NCBI GenBank assembly: GCA_964228145.1
Contig: CAXQZJ010000024.1
Location: forward strand, 9,835-73,834
Direction of reading: 5' to 3'
Source: Pseudobowmanella sp964228145
GTDB taxonomy: Bacteria; Pseudomonadota; Gammaproteobacteria; Enterobacterales; Alteromonadaceae
Length of the DNA: 64,000 nucleotides
The notes beneath the pieces were generated by a model. That model searched no databases and was not told the DNA's origin. It saw nothing but the letters and a program-made list of their open reading frames with translations. How positions within the stretch are numbered: the first letter of the stretch is position 1; each line of letters begins with the position of its first letter. The position numbers were made by a program, and so were the translations under genes. Below, piece after piece: positions 41,759 through 50,789 of this stretch.

Positions 41759-42805
41759 TTATTCGTAGCTGAATAAGTCGCCACCATGCATATCGATCAT
41801 TTCCAGCGCTTTACCGCCACCTCGTGCTACACATGTAAGTGGATCATCAGCAATCACAACCGGAATACCGGTTTCTTCCATCAGCAGGCGATCCAAATCT
41901 TTTAATAACGCACCACCGCCTGTCAGAACCATACCCCGCTCAGAGATATCGGAAGCCAGCTCTGGTGGCGATTGTTCCAGTGCAACCATTACCGCCGAAA
42001 CAATACCGGTTAAGGGTTCCTGCAACGCCTCGAGAATCTCATTGCTATTGAGCTTAAAGCTACGCGGTACACCTTCAGCCAGATTGCGGCCGCGTACTTC
42101 AATTTCTTTTACTTCCTCGCCGGGGTAAGCAGCACCAATTTCATGCTTAATGCGCTCGGCTGTGGCCTCACCGATCAAGGAGCCAAAGTTGCGGCGGATA
42201 TAACTAATGATGGCTTCATCAAACTTATCACCACCAATGCGAACAGACGATGAATAAACCACACCATTTAATGAGATAATTGCAACCTCAGTGGTACCGC
42301 CACCAATATCCACCACCATAGAGCCTGTCGCTTCTGAGACTGGCAAACCAGAGCCAATCGCCGCAGCCATTGGTTCATCAATCAGATAAACCTCTCGAGC
42401 ACCGGCACCTAATGCCGACTCGCGAATTGCCCGCCGCTCTACCTGCGTTGAACCGCAGGGTACACAAACCAGTACGCGAGGACTCGGACGCAGGAAATTA
42501 TTATCATGAACCTGCTTAATAAAATGCTGAAGCATTTTCTCGGTGACATAGAAATCGGCAATCACGCCGTCTTTCATTGGGCGTATCGCTTTGATGTTGC
42601 CCGGTGTTCTGCCTAGCATCTGTTTAGCCGCATGTCCGACAGCAGCGACACTTTTCGGTCCACCAGCGCGCTCCTGACGAATCGCAACAACAGACGGCTC
42701 GTTTAACACGATGCCCTGACCTTTAACGTAGATCAACGTATTGGCGGTTCCCAAATCAATCGATAGGTCATTGGAAAACATCCCGCGTAACTTTTTGAAT
42801 AGCAT
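41759..42805 (-). CDS. mreB: Rod shape-determining actin homologue MreB
   Basis: Bacterial actin that forms membrane-bound filaments guiding side-wall synthesis. 348 residues with the phosphate-1 loop DLGTANTLIYVKG near 17, phosphate-2 loop VVDIGGGTTEVAI near 165 and the adenosine-binding GMVLTGGGALL near 288. The N-terminus MLFKKLRGMFSNDLSIDLG includes the amphipathic membrane-binding helix typical of gammaproteobacteria. It begins the mreBCD-maf-rng-yhdP-nitrilase-tldD run; a 12-base hairpin lies 54 bases upstream. Confidence 0.98.
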   Translation of the reverse strand: MLFKKLRGMFSNDLSIDLGTANTLIYVKGQGIVLNEPSVVAIRQERAGGPKSVAAVGHAAKQMLGRTPGNIKAIRPMKDGVIADFYVTEKMLQHFIKQVHDNNFLRPSPRVLVCVPCGSTQVERRAIRESALGAGAREVYLIDEPMAAAIGSGLPVSEATGSMVVDIGGGTTEVAIISLNGVVYSSSVRIGGDKFDEAIISYIRRNFGSLIGEATAERIKHEIGAAYPGEEVKEIEVRGRNLAEGVPRSFKLNSNEILEALQEPLTGIVSAVMVALEQSPPELASDISERGMVLTGGGALLKDLDRLLMEETGIPVVIADDPLTCVARGGGKALEMIDMHGGDLFSYE

Positions 42806-42858
42806 GAATTACTCAATCTTTGGGTGGTGAGGTTGATAACTGGCTAACTTTACCAATC

Positions 42859-42889
42859 GGCCAGATGCTGAGCAAGCCAGCATCTGGCC
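42859..42889. repeat. Perfect 12-base hairpin between mshQ and mreB
   Basis: GGCCAGATGCTG and CAGCATCTGGCC form a perfect 12-base stem around a seven-base loop. On the strand of mshQ and mreB it is not followed by a T-run, so it is not a classical terminator; it could still slow or stop polymerase, stabilise RNA ends, or act as an operator in front of mreB. Confidence 0.6.
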
Positions 42890-42949
42890 TTATCTTCAAA
42901 AAGATGACAGTTTTTTTAAGCCGGGTGACAACAGGTACGGCACAGGACA

Positions 42950-45900
42950 TTATTCAGACCCGTTTTCGCGCCAATGAATAATCCTGTCATTACCTCTGAA
43001 TAAGCCAAAATTAATCGTCGCCGCTGGGTTGTCATTCGAGTCCAACACCCCATCGTTATTGATATCAATAAGCATATAAGCCGGTACGTCCATGTTGACA
43101 CTGATACGTCCCGTCACACCGGCACCCGGCGCACTGAAAATAATCGCGTCTGCTGCACTAGCCGGTTGCCCCTGAGTCACGACTCCGGCACCTGATTTGG
43201 CGGGAACCGGATTAATTTCGCTGGCGATCACTGTCACGTCACTGGCGGTGTAAAAGCTCAGATTATCCATTTGGTTGCGCACCCAGTTGCCGCTGTCATC
43301 AATGATACGGGTTTGCATTAGCATGGCGACATCTTCAGTTTCCGGACCGTAGGCGTTCTCTAATATCCATTGGCCGTAATAACTGCGGGTGCCTGTAATA
43401 CTATTAATTTGATAGGACTGACATGCTCCGGGGTAGCTAAGTTGATAGCACACACCGTCAGCGTCGGTTAACATTGCTGCTGACCATTGGATGCCAATAT
43501 CCGCATCAAACGGCCTGTGACCAGACGCATCCTTAACGTAGGTGACTTGCGGTTGCTCAAGCAGCATTTCTGCTACGCCGCTTTGATTTAACCGCCAGGT
43601 TCCTTCATCAGCGGTTGTTGTTCCGGCATAGCCGCTGTTGTCACTAAACAGAATATCGTCAGCAGCAACACTGCCCGGCGTCACCAAACGCATCAAACTG
43701 CCGATATAGTTGTTAATCGCCTCGCCACGGGCGTTCATAGCCGCAAAACTCAACAACGGATCCTCCACAAAACCCAGCCCTTGACCTGTGTAGGAGAAAC
43801 TACCATGGCCATGGGCAAGTTCCGGACTGTTATCAGAGACACTGAAATAAGCAGGAATATGACGCCCCACCACCAGAGTCGCACTGGCGGGAACCACAGC
43901 GCCGAGGTAATCAGCGTCGCTAATACTGATAGAAATGTTGCCAGCTTCACTATAACTGGCTTGCAAATCCTGCGCCTGCCCTTGAACGAAGTTAAGCACA
44001 GCCGGATTTACCGTTTGAGCGATATTACTGCCCGCATCAGAGGTAGTCAGGCTAGCAGCTTGGCCAGTTTGACTGTTACTCAGGCGGTACTCACCATGAC
44101 TGCCCTGACCGTTTACCGGTAATTGTTTTTCAGTCACAAATTGAAGCTGGCCGGGCTGATAATTGGGTGTCACTTGACCCAGCGCGCCAATAGCCTGAAT
44201 CGCCAATGGATAGTCTACCCCTGCGATGGGTAACCCCGGGGTTTGTGGTACAAGCTGCAACTGAGGTACAACAACAAAGTCATTACTCACGCCCTGGGCA
44301 CTGTTGTCGGAGGTTTTGACTGCCAATGCAATACTTCCTGCATCATCGTAGCGCACCGTGTCGGCGGGAATGGTAGCCACACCATTAGCATCGAACTGGA
44401 TGGTAGTGGCTGTCCAACTGCTGGGATTTGCCACTGTTACGCCACCAATATTCAGCATATTGGCATTACAGCTGGCTGGATTTAAACATCGGGCACCAAT
44501 ATCCAGCGTTTTACCGGCCAGCGCAGTTTCACAACCCTGCGGGGCCGACACCAGCAACGGGGTGCCTACGCTTACCTGCGAGGATTGATTGGGCACAGCA
44601 ACCAAAGGCGTAGTCTGCCCCCAGGAAACTTGCAATTGAGCCTCAGCAAAAACACTTTCACATTGACCTGGCGACCCATCGCGCATGCAAACAAGGCTCG
44701 CATCCGGCGCAGCGTTAGCGATACCCAGCAACACCGTTTGCGCCTCAGTCACGGATAAATCCGCTTCGCCACGACCGGTAAAGCTCAGCGTGCTGGCTGA
44801 CCAGCTACCTGCGCTCGCTTGCAGGTCAAGCTGCGCTGGCTGATCAAACAACACATCACATGCATTATCCATACAGGCCCGCACTTCAACGTTAAGCGGT
44901 GCACACGTTTGCGCAGTGCTACTGAACTCCAGTTCATAATGATCAACAAAGCTGCAAGGGCTGGTGTCTCTGAGGTCAGATTGAACCTGGTTCTCGTCCT
45001 GAGCAAAATAGTAAATTCGCACATCGTCGTAATAACCATTAGCGGAATTAATCACAGGTGAAAAAGAATTACGGTTATCACCAATTTTTATCGAGCGGAC
45101 TTGGGCCAATTCACTACCTAACACTACACCATTGTCATTGGTTGCTGCGGCAATGCCATCAACGAAAATATTGTATTGTTGGTTAACCACATCCCAGCTC
45201 ACTGCAATATGGACCCAGGCTTCAGCTTCAACGGCGTAAGCTTGGTTGGTGGTTATCTTGCGCACATTATAATTGGTATCCGACACTTCAAATGTAAGGC
45301 TACCGTCACTGTTTATATACAGAGTAAACCTGTCCTGGCTGTTTCGTGCAAAGGTGTCCATTAAGGTTCTGGCACGCCCTGCTTGCTGCCATGCTTCCGG
45401 ACTTTTGTACCACATAGAGATGGTGCCGCTGCCGGAAAAGTCACTGACTTCGACCGGTGAAGATAGATAATCGTTTGTGCGGGCAGAACGACTGTCAGGC
45501 ACAAACATCGCCTTACAGCTTTTTTGCGGTGAGGTGAACATTGGCACCACAGAGCCTGTCGGACCGGCATGGAAATCATTGCCAGAGCTGTCAATGATGC
45601 TTGTCGATGTGTCCCAATTCAATTGCTCAAATTGATAAAAAGCAGCAAGCCCAGAGCAACGATTAACCTCGAGCATATCGGCATTCACCTGAACAGTGTC
45701 TTGCACATGACTATAAATTCGCACTGCATCTAATTGGCCGTCGGCAGAGTTGTGGCTGTGGCTGGTGTTTGCCACTATGTAGCTACTGCGGCTATCCCCC
45801 AGATACAGGCTGTCAAGGTCACCAATACGGTTTCCCAGCTGAGGATTACTTAAATTATTTGCCGCCACGACCTGACCGTTAACAATAAACTGCATCGTCC

Positions 45901-47887
45901 CTTGTGACAGATTCCAACTGGCAGCGATATGCACCCATTCATTGGCAGCAAAACCCAGGCCGGCCGTCATAAAACGCAGATCCCAATCGTCTTGATCCTC
46001 AAGACCAAATTCCAGTCCACCAGAGGCGGTAATGGCTAAATAAAAAAACCGGTTAAGTAACACATCTGTAGAATTATAGGTTGAGGCGTCAAACAGGGTG
46101 CGGGTGTAGCCACTGTTCCAGTCCTGATTGGCTTTGTACCAAAATGAGATGGTGCCCTGATTTCCAATCTCCGTCATGCTGATATTGTTGGTGATCGCCG
46201 CCACTGTTGCTTCATCGTAATTGGCGGGGACATCCATCACCCGGCAGGACACCTGATCATTCGGGAACTGTGGTGATACTAAGTTATTGATGTAATCAGC
46301 ATGCCAATCATTCCCCGAGGTATCTTTGACGGCATCAGCCCCCAGCCAACTGGCTTGCTCGAATTCGAATTTTTGTACTAAGGCATTACATTTATTACTG
46401 ACATTGGCATCGGCAATAATTTCATTGCGGGTTTGGGTAAAAGGATAAAATCGCACATCGTCAAAATGAGCGTTGGCTGAATACACCTGCACACCGCTAA
46501 ATGAGTAATTATATCTGGCATCACCTAAGCGCAGACGTGCACTACTGGTCACTGATAAGGCTAAATTAGCAGGACGGTTTTGCGATAAGGGATATCCACT
46601 CACTGAACTTTGCGATACCGCATTACCGTCAATGTAGAGATCAAAATCACGGTTTACCCAGTCCCACCGAATAGCTAAATGATGCCATTGATTTGCAGCA
46701 AAATTTTGAGCGTTAAAAATCTGGGTTAAGCGATTTCCGCTGTTATCCTGAAACAACAGTGAAACCCGGCCGGCGTCATCAATCCACCCCAGCATATAGC
46801 CGTTACCATCAGAGGCATCAAGTAACACATTATATTTACCGTTATTCCAGGCTTCTTTGCTGCGATACCAAAAGCTCAGCGTTCCTGTTGCACCGTAACT
46901 GCCTGGGCTAATCCCCATGTCCATACCACTGAGCACATTTGCGCTGTTATTTTCGGTCACATCCAGCGCCTGGCAAGATAATTGGTCTCTGGGCACGTTA
47001 AACTCAGTACTGCCAAGCGGCGTACCGCTCTGCGAGGGAAACAGGCTATCTTCGGCCGAATTACTGCCGTTAGCCTCGCCATTAAACTCGTACCACACTT
47101 TGTCATTAATGCTACAGGTAGTGACGCTGTTGTAATCGTTAGCGATTTGATTGGTGCTAATGATCTCATTATAAATTCTGACTTCATCGATTAAACCGGC
47201 TGCTGAACGGGTTGTTTGAATACTGTCAGACTGTTTGGCACTGCTACGGTTATCACCGAGGTAAAGGCTGTTAAGGTACGGCGATATAATACCGTTGAAG
47301 CCAGACTGTACATTGGCACCTGTTGAATAATCGGTGCCATTGACGTAAATGCGAAGATTCGGTGAACTGGTATCCCATTGCAAGGTGATGTACAGCCACT
47401 GATCATCGTTGACATACAAACGTGGCGTTTCTTCGTAAACATAGCGCCCGTTGCTATCGTCGACCATAAAAAATAAGCTGCCGTAACGCAGGGTTAATAA
47501 AAAGAAATGATTCTGGTTTGCAGCCACGCCACCGTTAACCGTAGAGGCATCGAACAAGGTCCTTGGGGTATTGCTGTACCAACTTGCACCAGCCCGATAC
47601 CAAAATGAAATCGTTCCCTGTGGACCCAGTGTAGAGGGCGAAACCTGCGTATCTACGGCCGATGTGGTAGCCAGGTTATCTTCAACCAACAGCGCCTGGC
47701 AGGAGCGCTGGCTGTCTGCCAGTTCTATCGCTAAGCGCCCTGTACCATTACCATTTAATCCAGCTGCACGATTTTCAATGACGCCATTACCAATAACATT
47801 GGTATGTTCAAAATCATAATGCAGTACCTGTGCACCATGGCCAAGAGTACTTATCATCAGCAAGATTACTAGCCAGGACCACCGCAT
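42950..47887 (-). CDS. mshQ: MshQ, giant LamG-repeat protein of the MSHA pilus locus
   Basis: 1645-residue secreted protein, last gene of the MSHA locus. The ATG at 47887 has GGAG upstream and sits two bases after the mshP stop; a TTG eight codons earlier is less likely. After a signal peptide (ending near GHGA) come four tandem units of about 235-245 residues, each a LamG/concanavalin-like jellyroll. Each unit has a GTISFWY-type strand, RTLFDAS-type strand, a WxHIAxSWD-type strand, YLGDxRSS and a VRIY ending with a lone cysteine. The rest (about residue 980 to the end) is the beta-rich domain typical of MshQ (DUF6701). Surface or pilus-tip binding is inferred. Confidence 0.88.
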   Translation of the reverse strand: MRWSWLVILLMISTLGHGAQVLHYDFEHTNVIGNGVIENRAAGLNGNGTGRLAIELADSQRSCQALLVEDNLATTSAVDTQVSPSTLGPQGTISFWYRAGASWYSNTPRTLFDASTVNGGVAANQNHFFLLTLRYGSLFFMVDDSNGRYVYEETPRLYVNDDQWLYITLQWDTSSPNLRIYVNGTDYSTGANVQSGFNGIISPYLNSLYLGDNRSSAKQSDSIQTTRSAAGLIDEVRIYNEIISTNQIANDYNSVTTCSINDKVWYEFNGEANGSNSAEDSLFPSQSGTPLGSTEFNVPRDQLSCQALDVTENNSANVLSGMDMGISPGSYGATGTLSFWYRSKEAWNNGKYNVLLDASDGNGYMLGWIDDAGRVSLLFQDNSGNRLTQIFNAQNFAANQWHHLAIRWDWVNRDFDLYIDGNAVSQSSVSGYPLSQNRPANLALSVTSSARLRLGDARYNYSFSGVQVYSANAHFDDVRFYPFTQTRNEIIADANVSNKCNALVQKFEFEQASWLGADAVKDTSGNDWHADYINNLVSPQFPNDQVSCRVMDVPANYDEATVAAITNNISMTEIGNQGTISFWYKANQDWNSGYTRTLFDASTYNSTDVLLNRFFYLAITASGGLEFGLEDQDDWDLRFMTAGLGFAANEWVHIAASWNLSQGTMQFIVNGQVVAANNLSNPQLGNRIGDLDSLYLGDSRSSYIVANTSHSHNSADGQLDAVRIYSHVQDTVQVNADMLEVNRCSGLAAFYQFEQLNWDTSTSIIDSSGNDFHAGPTGSVVPMFTSPQKSCKAMFVPDSRSARTNDYLSSPVEVSDFSGSGTISMWYKSPEAWQQAGRARTLMDTFARNSQDRFTLYINSDGSLTFEVSDTNYNVRKITTNQAYAVEAEAWVHIAVSWDVVNQQYNIFVDGIAAATNDNGVVLGSELAQVRSIKIGDNRNSFSPVINSANGYYDDVRIYYFAQDENQVQSDLRDTSPCSFVDHYELEFSSTAQTCAPLNVEVRACMDNACDVLFDQPAQLDLQASAGSWSASTLSFTGRGEADLSVTEAQTVLLGIANAAPDASLVCMRDGSPGQCESVFAEAQLQVSWGQTTPLVAVPNQSSQVSVGTPLLVSAPQGCETALAGKTLDIGARCLNPASCNANMLNIGGVTVANPSSWTATTIQFDANGVATIPADTVRYDDAGSIALAVKTSDNSAQGVSNDFVVVPQLQLVPQTPGLPIAGVDYPLAIQAIGALGQVTPNYQPGQLQFVTEKQLPVNGQGSHGEYRLSNSQTGQAASLTTSDAGSNIAQTVNPAVLNFVQGQAQDLQASYSEAGNISISISDADYLGAVVPASATLVVGRHIPAYFSVSDNSPELAHGHGSFSYTGQGLGFVEDPLLSFAAMNARGEAINNYIGSLMRLVTPGSVAADDILFSDNSGYAGTTTADEGTWRLNQSGVAEMLLEQPQVTYVKDASGHRPFDADIGIQWSAAMLTDADGVCYQLSYPGACQSYQINSITGTRSYYGQWILENAYGPETEDVAMLMQTRIIDDSGNWVRNQMDNLSFYTASDVTVIASEINPVPAKSGAGVVTQGQPASAADAIIFSAPGAGVTGRISVNMDVPAYMLIDINNDGVLDSNDNPAATINFGLFRGNDRIIHWRENGSE

Positions 47888-47888
47888 A

Positions 47889-48335
47889 CTACCGCTTCTC
47901 CACTGCTTCAACTGTCATACTGCGACTAACATTTATTTCACCGGCCGCACATTGGCCTGTACTGGTAAAGGATAGTCGGGTTACCAGACCATCGCTGGTA
48001 GAAAAATCCTGATTTTCACATTGAGATTGTACTACACACGCATTTAACCCTGTTTGCGCGGAGCCAGCAAAATCGATGACAACGGGTGCTGCACAAGCAG
48101 CAGTATCCAGCGTGCCGTCATTTTTAAATACCAGACTGAGGTGTTGTTCCAGGCCACTGCGGGCAGCATGTTGCGCACGCAGGCCTAATACCTCATAAGC
48201 AACACTCTGAGACGCATTGGACAGTACCGTTACGATAGTGATACTGAGCAACGTCATCACCACGATCACGAAAGTGGCTAATACCAGCATGTTGCCTTGT
48301 TGAGCTTTAGGGCGCGTTAACAATATGCACCTCAT
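47889..48335 (-). CDS. mshP: MshP, pilus accessory protein
   Basis: About 148-residue protein of the MSHA locus, PilX-like. A short positively charged start is followed by QQGNMLVLATFVIVVMTLL, a hydrophobic helix with a prepilin-like Gly before it, but without the Glu+5 of true pilins. Six cysteines lie in the C-terminal half. The ATG at 48335 lies within mshO (29-base overlap); a TTG at 48323 with an AGGTG just upstream is an equal candidate. Start therefore uncertain by four codons. Confidence 0.83.
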   Translation of the reverse strand: MRCILLTRPKAQQGNMLVLATFVIVVMTLLSITIVTVLSNASQSVAYEVLGLRAQHAARSGLEQHLSLVFKNDGTLDTAACAAPVVIDFAGSAQTGLNACVVQSQCENQDFSTSDGLVTRLSFTSTGQCAAGEINVSRSMTVEAVEKR

Positions 48336-49107
48336 TATTAAATAACACGTCGCCTTCGTTGACACTGAAGCGCAACAACAGATTGACGTAGGCATTGCGC
48401 GTCAGCGTTGCACCTTGCACAGTAAAGGGCAGGTCAGCAGCACTAGCCAGATTATTGGTTAAATTATCTGCCATCAATACGCCGCTGCCCATACCTGTCA
48501 ACGGCTGGGTCTGGGCATAATTATAGTTGCTGTAGCGATACAGCTTGCCGGCAATCACGCAATAACTCACCGGTTGCCGGACAATGAACAAGCGGCGTGC
48601 CGGAGAACTTTGTGCAAAGGTTACAGCGTTGGTTAACTGGTATGTGGCGAGCGCGCCGGCGCCATTTTCGGTCACACCGGCTAGGGCAAAACGCTTGTTA
48701 GCGCTGTCCTGATAAACGTCTAATTGACCATTGCTGACCGATGGGTAGACAACGGCGTAATCACCGTTGGCAAAGCTATAGTTGCTAGCAGGTAACGCGC
48801 TGATTTGATTAGAGGTTTGATTATTCTGCGGGATCTGATCGTAATACACACTGGCCCGCACCGGCACAAATTCAAGACACTGCGTCGCGCCGTTACCTCT
48901 TACACGGGCACTGTTTGGCAGCGCTTCGCGAAGCTCCCTGTTGAGTCGTTCAATCACAAAACGACTGGAAGACAGCACTTCGTCACGTTTGGTGGTATCA
49001 ACAAATATCGTCGCCCCAAACTGGATAAAGCTGGTGATTCCGAGGCCAACCACACCAAGTAACACAACAACGACAATCAACTCGATCAGGGTAAACCCAC
49101 GTTGCAT
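48307..49107 (-). CDS. mshO: MshO, minor pilin
   Basis: 266-residue type IV prepilin-like protein. The cleavage site is MQRG|FTLIELIVVV with Phe+1 and Glu+5, followed by the hydrophobic assembly helix. The C-terminal part is a large beta-rich domain with two cysteines (TQCLEFV and SYCVIAG) that could form the D-region disulfide; size and position fit a PilW-like minor pilin that helps initiate the fibre. The ATG shares a base with the mshD stop. Confidence 0.9.
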   Translation of the reverse strand: MQRGFTLIELIVVVVLLGVVGLGITSFIQFGATIFVDTTKRDEVLSSSRFVIERLNRELREALPNSARVRGNGATQCLEFVPVRASVYYDQIPQNNQTSNQISALPASNYSFANGDYAVVYPSVSNGQLDVYQDSANKRFALAGVTENGAGALATYQLTNAVTFAQSSPARRLFIVRQPVSYCVIAGKLYRYSNYNYAQTQPLTGMGSGVLMADNLTNNLASAADLPFTVQGATLTRNAYVNLLLRFSVNEGDVLFNNEVHIVNAP

Positions 49108-49631
49108 CAGTAATTACTCCGATACGTCGCGAAGGAAATGACCTCATTGGAGGGCGTTTGGACATCGACGCGGATAAGCTTGGCATTGCCAATACTGTTA
49201 TCTGCCAGGCCATTGAGATCCTCGTCATAAAACACTGACACTTGCAACTGGTAACCCTGATATATACCTGCCAGCGAATTATCCCGGGAATCGGCTAACT
49301 GAGTCAGACCATGATAGTCGTCCACATCATCAAACTGGTTACGCCCTTCACCACTGTCTGGCCCAAGAGCCGTTGGCGAAGTACAACTGGCTGCACTACC
49401 TTGAGAGCAACGCACGAACCCCCCTGCCCGGTCTGAGTTTTCATCGAACGCTTTTGCGGTGATTTCATTTAACATGGATTGCGCCAGCTCAGTAGCGCGA
49501 ATTTGATACATGGGCTCCAGACTTTGCCGCGCTTGAGGGAGTAAAAAGCTTAAAATCACTACCATGGCAATGGCAAATACCACCATGCCTACGACCATTT
49601 CTATCAGTGAAATACCTGATTGCTTACCCAC
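49107..49631 (-). CDS. mshD: MshD, minor pilin (GTG start)
   Basis: Minor pilin of 174 residues, PilV-like. The start is GTG at 49631, inside the end of mshC (eight-base overlap) with AGGAG seven bases upstream; it gives the short leader MGKQSG before ISLIEMVVG, with Glu+5 in the right place. The longer frame upstream would bury the prepilin cleavage site 34 residues in. Two cysteines (VRCSQGSAASC) lie near the middle. Confidence 0.88.
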   Translation of the reverse strand: MGKQSGISLIEMVVGMVVFAIAMVVILSFLLPQARQSLEPMYQIRATELAQSMLNEITAKAFDENSDRAGGFVRCSQGSAASCTSPTALGPDSGEGRNQFDDVDDYHGLTQLADSRDNSLAGIYQGYQLQVSVFYDEDLNGLADNSIGNAKLIRVDVQTPSNEVISFATYRSNY

Positions 49632-50166
49632 CGCAGACTCCTGTATGCAGAAAGCCTTCTGGTTCAATACAAACCCTTCGGGTGCTCTCGCCGATAATAC
49701 GTATTTCACAGCCGCTTAAACATACTCGGGTTACGCCGTCTGCACCCACCGGTTGCCCTAAGTGGTTAAAACCTAAAATCGTCAATAAGCTGCCATTGTT
49801 ATCCCGACCGGTGAGGATTAAACCGTCAGCCGCAACCCCACCGGGTCCCGAGTGTAGAAAATTATCCCGACTGAAATCGATACTGGTGGCGCAACTATTC
49901 GCCCGTGCTGGAGGACCGTAGGCCCCATTTACAAGGTCAAAAAGGAGTCGATGGCAAACACCGGGCAAACTGTTTTGCATCGCTTGCTGCTGGATGTTTC
50001 TCGCCGCGCTGAGAATGCGCTTCTGCCAACTAGCTTCAGTAAAGCCATCATCACTTTGAAAACGCGATGCAGCGGTAACACCTAAAATAGCAATCAACAA
50101 GATCACCACTATCAACTCTATCAAGGTAAAGCCGCGGGTAAAGTGGTGGGGAGTAGGACGAAGCAT
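49624..50166 (-). CDS. mshC: MshC, minor pilin
   Basis: 180-residue type IV prepilin-like protein with leader MLRPTPHHFTRG and mature start FTLIELIVVILL (Glu+5 present). The C-terminal half has cysteines in GVCHRLLF, ANSCATS, RVCLSGCEIR and RVCIEPEG that may give one or more disulfides, as in GspH/FimT-like pilins. It is separated from mshA by 64 bases holding a strong hairpin terminator. Confidence 0.9.
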   Translation of the reverse strand: MLRPTPHHFTRGFTLIELIVVILLIAILGVTAASRFQSDDGFTEASWQKRILSAARNIQQQAMQNSLPGVCHRLLFDLVNGAYGPPARANSCATSIDFSRDNFLHSGPGGVAADGLILTGRDNNGSLLTILGFNHLGQPVGADGVTRVCLSGCEIRIIGESTRRVCIEPEGFLHTGVCGG

Positions 50167-50184
50167 CAGCGGTACTCACAGACG

Positions 50185-50208
50185 AAAAAAGCCCGCGCAA
50201 ACGGGCTT
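50185..50208 (-). terminator. Terminator directly after the major pilin gene mshA
   Basis: On the minus strand AAGCCCG and CGGGCTT form a seven-base stem (50202-50208 with 50189-50195), six-base loop, followed by a T-run (50188-50185). It starts 22 bases after the mshA stop and lies before mshC. Partial read-through would set major pilin above minor pilin expression. Confidence 0.88.
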
Positions 50209-50230
50209 AATTACATCATGTTGGTCGGTC

Positions 50231-50725
50231 TTAGCAATTGCCTGACACAACCGTAATGGTTGGCTGAGCACCGTCGCTCGCCGCAGAGGTATAAAGGATG
50301 TGACAACTGTTTTGACTGCCGCTAGCACCTGTTTGGGTAAAATCAGGCGTAATACCCTGCGGATAAATGGCGAACGCATCGGTCGCCGAGTTAGGGCTAC
50401 CGTTGAATTCCCAATCGGTTAAATCAACGATGTTATTGGTTTGAGCGTTACTCATAGCACCCGACGGGTAACCGTAAACCACAGGAATGTTATTACCGTT
50501 TACCTGTACCGTTGCCGTGGCATTTTTTTGCGTTCCTGCAATTGCAGACTTTGCATAAGTCATTTGCGCTGCACTTTGCAGTGCCGCTTTCATGCCTTGT
50601 AGCGTCCCGGCGCGGGCATCAGACTGCACGTCAATAAAACGTGGCGCAGCAGTGACCGCTAAAATACCTAAAATAACGATCACAACGATCAACTCGATTA
50701 ACGTGAAGCCTCTTTGTTGTTGCAT
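50231..50725 (-). CDS. mshA: MshA, major MSHA pilin
   Basis: Major structural subunit of the mannose-sensitive haemagglutinin type IV pilus. 164 residues: leader MQQQRG cut before FTLIELIVVIVILGILAVTAAPRF (Glu+5; helix continues), then a globular domain rich in Ala, Asn, Thr and Ser, and two cysteines (NSCHILY and the last residue Cys164) forming the likely D-region disulfide. AAGAGG lies before the ATG. 64-base gaps on both sides, a terminator downstream and the longest untranslated spacer of the locus upstream suggest its own expression level. Confidence 0.93.
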   Translation of the reverse strand: MQQQRGFTLIELIVVIVILGILAVTAAPRFIDVQSDARAGTLQGMKAALQSAAQMTYAKSAIAGTQKNATATVQVNGNNIPVVYGYPSGAMSNAQTNNIVDLTDWEFNGSPNSATDAFAIYPQGITPDFTQTGASGSQNSCHILYTSAASDGAQPTITVVSGNC

Positions 50726-50789
50726 ATTTACTACCTCTTGAAATTAACTTGTAAAGTTTGGATTCGAAAATTTCTTCATCTGTTTCTTG

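Noticed and set aside
44000..47800. Recent duplication or CRISPR-like repetition in the MshQ coding region
   Set aside because: The repetition is visible at protein level only; the DNA copies differ too much for recent tandem duplication and there are no regular short repeats with spacers.
49632..49709. Upstream extension of mshD into mshC
   Set aside because: It would place the prepilin cleavage site 34 residues from the N-terminus; the GTG at 49631 with AGGAG gives a normal six-residue leader.
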